The notes under the pieces: generated by a model
Seen by the model: only the letters and a program-made list of their open reading frames with translations
Databases searched by the model: none
Told to the model about the DNA's origin: nothing
Made by a program: the position numbers and the translations under genes
Part shown: positions 61,152-64,000 of the stretch, piece after piece
Numbering within the stretch: the first letter of the stretch is position 1
Layout of the letters: every line of letters starts with the position of its first letter
Source: Chrysomallon squamiferum
Lineage: Eukaryota > Mollusca > Gastropoda > Neomphalida > Peltospiridae
Direction: 5' to 3'
Assembly: GCA_012295275.1 (NCBI GenBank)
Contig: CM022675.1
Location: 8,130,832 to 8,194,831, forward strand
Length of the DNA stretch: 64,000 bases

Positions 61152-62624
61152 ATGATGTATTACGTTTTGTTACTCTTGCTTTTGATACAGCCAACAGAAG
61201 CAGGTATTTGAGATTATTTTCGAATTTAAACTTAATTTCTAACTCGCTATCTTTCTGTGTCTTATGAATGTCTATCTTTCTTCACATACGCCTATTTACA
61301 TGTTTTTTCGAGTAACTGGCCTTCTGTATTTTATCTGTGAGTCTGTATCTATTATATATATAACTACATCAAATGGTTAGAATAAGTGTAATAAACTGCA
61401 TCACAGGGTCCACTGGATAAACTTGCTACAGTTTATCGGTCTCTCGATCTGTGTATTTTTTTTTATATAACTACACGATAAAATTAGTGTATTTGTATCC
61501 CAGAGTTCAGCGAAATACGCAAGAGACTCGCAGTGTTAATACAGTTATTACATTTACTACAACTGGTTGATAAGAAACAACATTTTTCGTAGTGCATGTA
61601 TGAGACTGCTTGCTGTAAAGTTGATAAAAGCAGCCTTTCATACGCAATAACAGTTTGTAAAAAGGTTCGTTTACTCTGAATGTTTCTGTCACTTTATTCT
61701 CGTTTCTTCCTTCTTATTCCGTTTTAATTATTCCTCGCTTTACCTTTCCGTTTCCTTTTTAATACTTCTCTTAATTCTCCTATCTCTGCCTCGGTCTCTG
61801 TGAATTCCTGTCTTTGCTTTCAACTCTCCTGTCAACTGTGTCTCACGCTCTCTCTATCACCCTTCCTATTCCTGTGTAATTATTTCTGTCTTTCGTCCCG
61901 ATTTTCACTAATTCTTTCTACATCTCAGTTTGCTTTTCTTCCTTTTTCTCTCTGTATTTACCTCTCTCTCTAATTCTGTGTTGCGGTTTCCCTCTATTCT
62001 TCCTCTACTGAGGAATAATGTTTTATTCCAGTACCAGCATGTACATGCGTAATAGGGTTTACAATGATAGCGTATCATTGCCAATGTGGATGTTCTGATA
62101 AACCACACGTATGCTGTATGTCTTGTTGTTTCCATGGTGACAGTATTGTTACACTTGAAGACGGTTCAGCAACAAAAATGAATCATCTGACTGTAGGTCA
62201 GAAGGTTCTCACAGGTAAGATATTAACAAAAATGTTAGTGTTATTAAAGTTGATGTCGAAGTAATTCCACAGATATCGGACAGCTAAGACACGTACTTGT
62301 TATGTTTGTGAGGAAATCTTCTGAAGAAGAGAAGGTTAACAAACGCGAATAGTAGAATATATTCACCTCCGAAACAAAGACAAGCAAAACTGCCGAGATA
62401 TTCTGTGTAGCGTCGACAACGAGAAGAACACTGAAGATGTTCAAGGCAGCACTCAAGAGATTATTCTGAAATTTTACCTCACAAAAGAGAGGTGCGAGGA
62501 TAGATGAGGAGTAGACGAGTCTTCGTTTACTCTTGGACAGACAGCCATCTACTAACACACCACACGAACTGCAGGAAATATTTGGTCGATGCAACCGAAC
62601 CAATTATTGCTATCATATTAGTAA

Positions 62625-62679
<55 letters not shown>

Positions 62680-62727
62680 GTTGTTGTTGTTGTTATTATT
62701 AATTCATTCATTCATTCATTTATTAAT

Positions 62728-62762
<35 letters not shown>

Positions 62763-63862
62763 TTCATTCACTTACTTATTTAATTGTTGCAGGTACTTTT
62801 CTTTTATCGCTGTGGTCATTGTTGTTTTTCTTTCTAGTTGAAAATGAAAAAAGAATATTTACTGAGGTAAAAACATTCATGAAACGATTTCCGCAAACCA
62901 ACGCCACACATCGAACATTTACGACAGAAAAGGGAAATCACTTTTCCATCACAGGGGACCATCTGATATTTATGTCCAACAACAACAAAACTACTGATAT
63001 GAAAGCTGAGTTAGTATTCATATGCTTCTGTCTACACTCTTCTTTCCATAGTGCATAAAGGCGAGAGACCTTTCTTGTGGCTATCTGCGTCCGAATCTGA
63101 TATCTCTCCAGAAATGAACATTTTATTTTTCTGTCTCTTTTCACCTATCTGAATGTTACCACGTTTTATTAAAACTTTATTCTAAAATACTAAATACATC
63201 CTTTTGTATAGCAAAAACATTCAGTATTACATGAACACATAGACATAAACACAAATAGTGACACACTGAAATTTATATAATAAATATTGAGGAATTCAAT
63301 CAAATTAATAGACATACCTTTTTCGCACAAAGGCATGCCATGTCGGTAAAACGAGGTGACTATATTTTCTCCACAATGTCGTGTCCAAGTGGTCTTTGTC
63401 CAGAGCGAGTTGTTGATATTTCCTTTTCTGAAAAAACAGGTAATAATAATGTTCATTAAGACGATGATGATGATGATTATGATGATGATGATGATAATAA
63501 TGATAATAATAATAACAATAATACTAGAAATAATAATAAATTTAAGTACTTTATGAATTATAGATTTGAGTCAGTTCTATATCTGGAGGTTGTTTTTAGT
63601 AATGAGAGTATAATATTTAATATATTTCACAGGGTTGTACGTACCAATGACTGACACAGGAACTCTTGTTGTGGATGGAATCTTAGCTTCGATTTATGCT
63701 GGTGCTGACCACCATCTGTCACATTTCGCCATGACACCGTTCCGGTGGTTTCCTTGGTTATTGAAACCATGGGAACAGAAAGGAATGAGTCCTATTCTGA
63801 AAGTCGTGAAATCCTTACATGGCATGCTGAGGACTTCCTACGGTTACCTATTACTGAACTGA
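61152..63862 (+). CDS. H10: secreted eight-Cys peptide with Hog domain
   Basis: Exons: 61152-61203, 62032-62214, 62838-63009, 63333-63439 and 63633-63862, all in frame (744 bp, 247 aa, the shortest intact copy). The signal peptide is MMYYVLLLLLLIQPTEA, with good small residues for cleavage after Ala. The peptide is only about 32 residues: ACTC, ten residues, CQCGC, six residues, CCMSC. The Hint start is CFHGDSIVTLEDGS. The Asp303 position is Lys (FMKRFP) and the motif is TGDHL. The tail is the most diverged (SIYAGADHHLSHF in place of SNYAYFDHDVAQF), and its LSH resembles Hedgehog LAH. Intron 2 has a GT donor. Intron 1 is the inverted counterpart of H6 intron 1. Confidence 0.9.
62623..62765. 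repeat. (ATT)n/(GTT)n/(TTTA)n tract in H10 intron 2
   Basis: Three adjacent simple repeats. The apparent continuous frame through them into exon 3 is intronic. Confidence 0.9.
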
Positions 63863-64000
63863 GGTCGTTTTCAAATATTATTTCATTATTTATTTATAAT
63901 AATAACAAAAATATTCAAAATCAATAAATAAATAAATAATATTGGCCCTTTTATGTTTGAACTGGCCACCAGAACTTTTGTGACCTACACCACATTCTCA

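Overview
This window is AT-rich, intron-rich eukaryotic nuclear DNA saturated with di-, tri- and tetranucleotide microsatellites (TAA/TTA, GA/TC, CA/GT, TTTA). Spliced genes with GT-AG introns, very long triplet tracts inside introns, and a single invertebrate-type contactin point to a lophotrochozoan, most likely a cephalopod mollusc. The phylum is an inference from style and gene content.

Region 1 (1-10,013, + strand) is the 3' two thirds of a contactin gene: 16 coding exons that join in one frame, encoding Ig3 to Ig6, four fibronectin type III domains and a C-terminal GPI-anchor signal. Region 2 (10,014-13,063) is intergenic and microsatellite-rich.

Region 3 (about 13,064-63,862) is a tandem and inverted cluster of about ten copies of one five-exon gene. 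Each encodes a signal peptide, a 32-41 residue cysteine-rich peptide with eight invariant cysteines (CxC, CxCxC, CCxxC), and then a Hedgehog-type Hint/Hog autoprocessing domain that begins CFHGD directly after the last cysteine and carries the TxxH motif and a Hedgehog-like C-terminal extension. I call the copies H1-H10. H1-H6 are on the - strand (14-40 kb) and H7-H10 on the + strand (44-64 kb), pointing away from an axis near 40.5 kb that also holds a dead exon 2. H1, H2, H5, H7 and H10 join in frame from ATG to stop (about 247-255 aa). H3, H4, H8 and H9 each carry a frame disruption in one exon, and H6 is a clear pseudogene.

The genes share a promoter module: two ATGCAAAT octamers usually 19 bp apart, with a TATA-like element downstream. 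The - strand genes share a GC-AG intron 2, while the + strand genes use GT-AG. Between the - strand genes are decayed copies of one contactin FN3 exon, showing that the amplified unit once captured a piece of a contactin gene. The Hint part is nearly invariant while the cysteine-rich peptide is highly diverged, even between the recent duplicates H3 and H5. The simplest reading is a family of small secreted disulfide-rich peptides that are cut, and possibly esterified, by a Hedgehog-type Hog domain. No homologue search could be run, and the function of the peptides is unknown.
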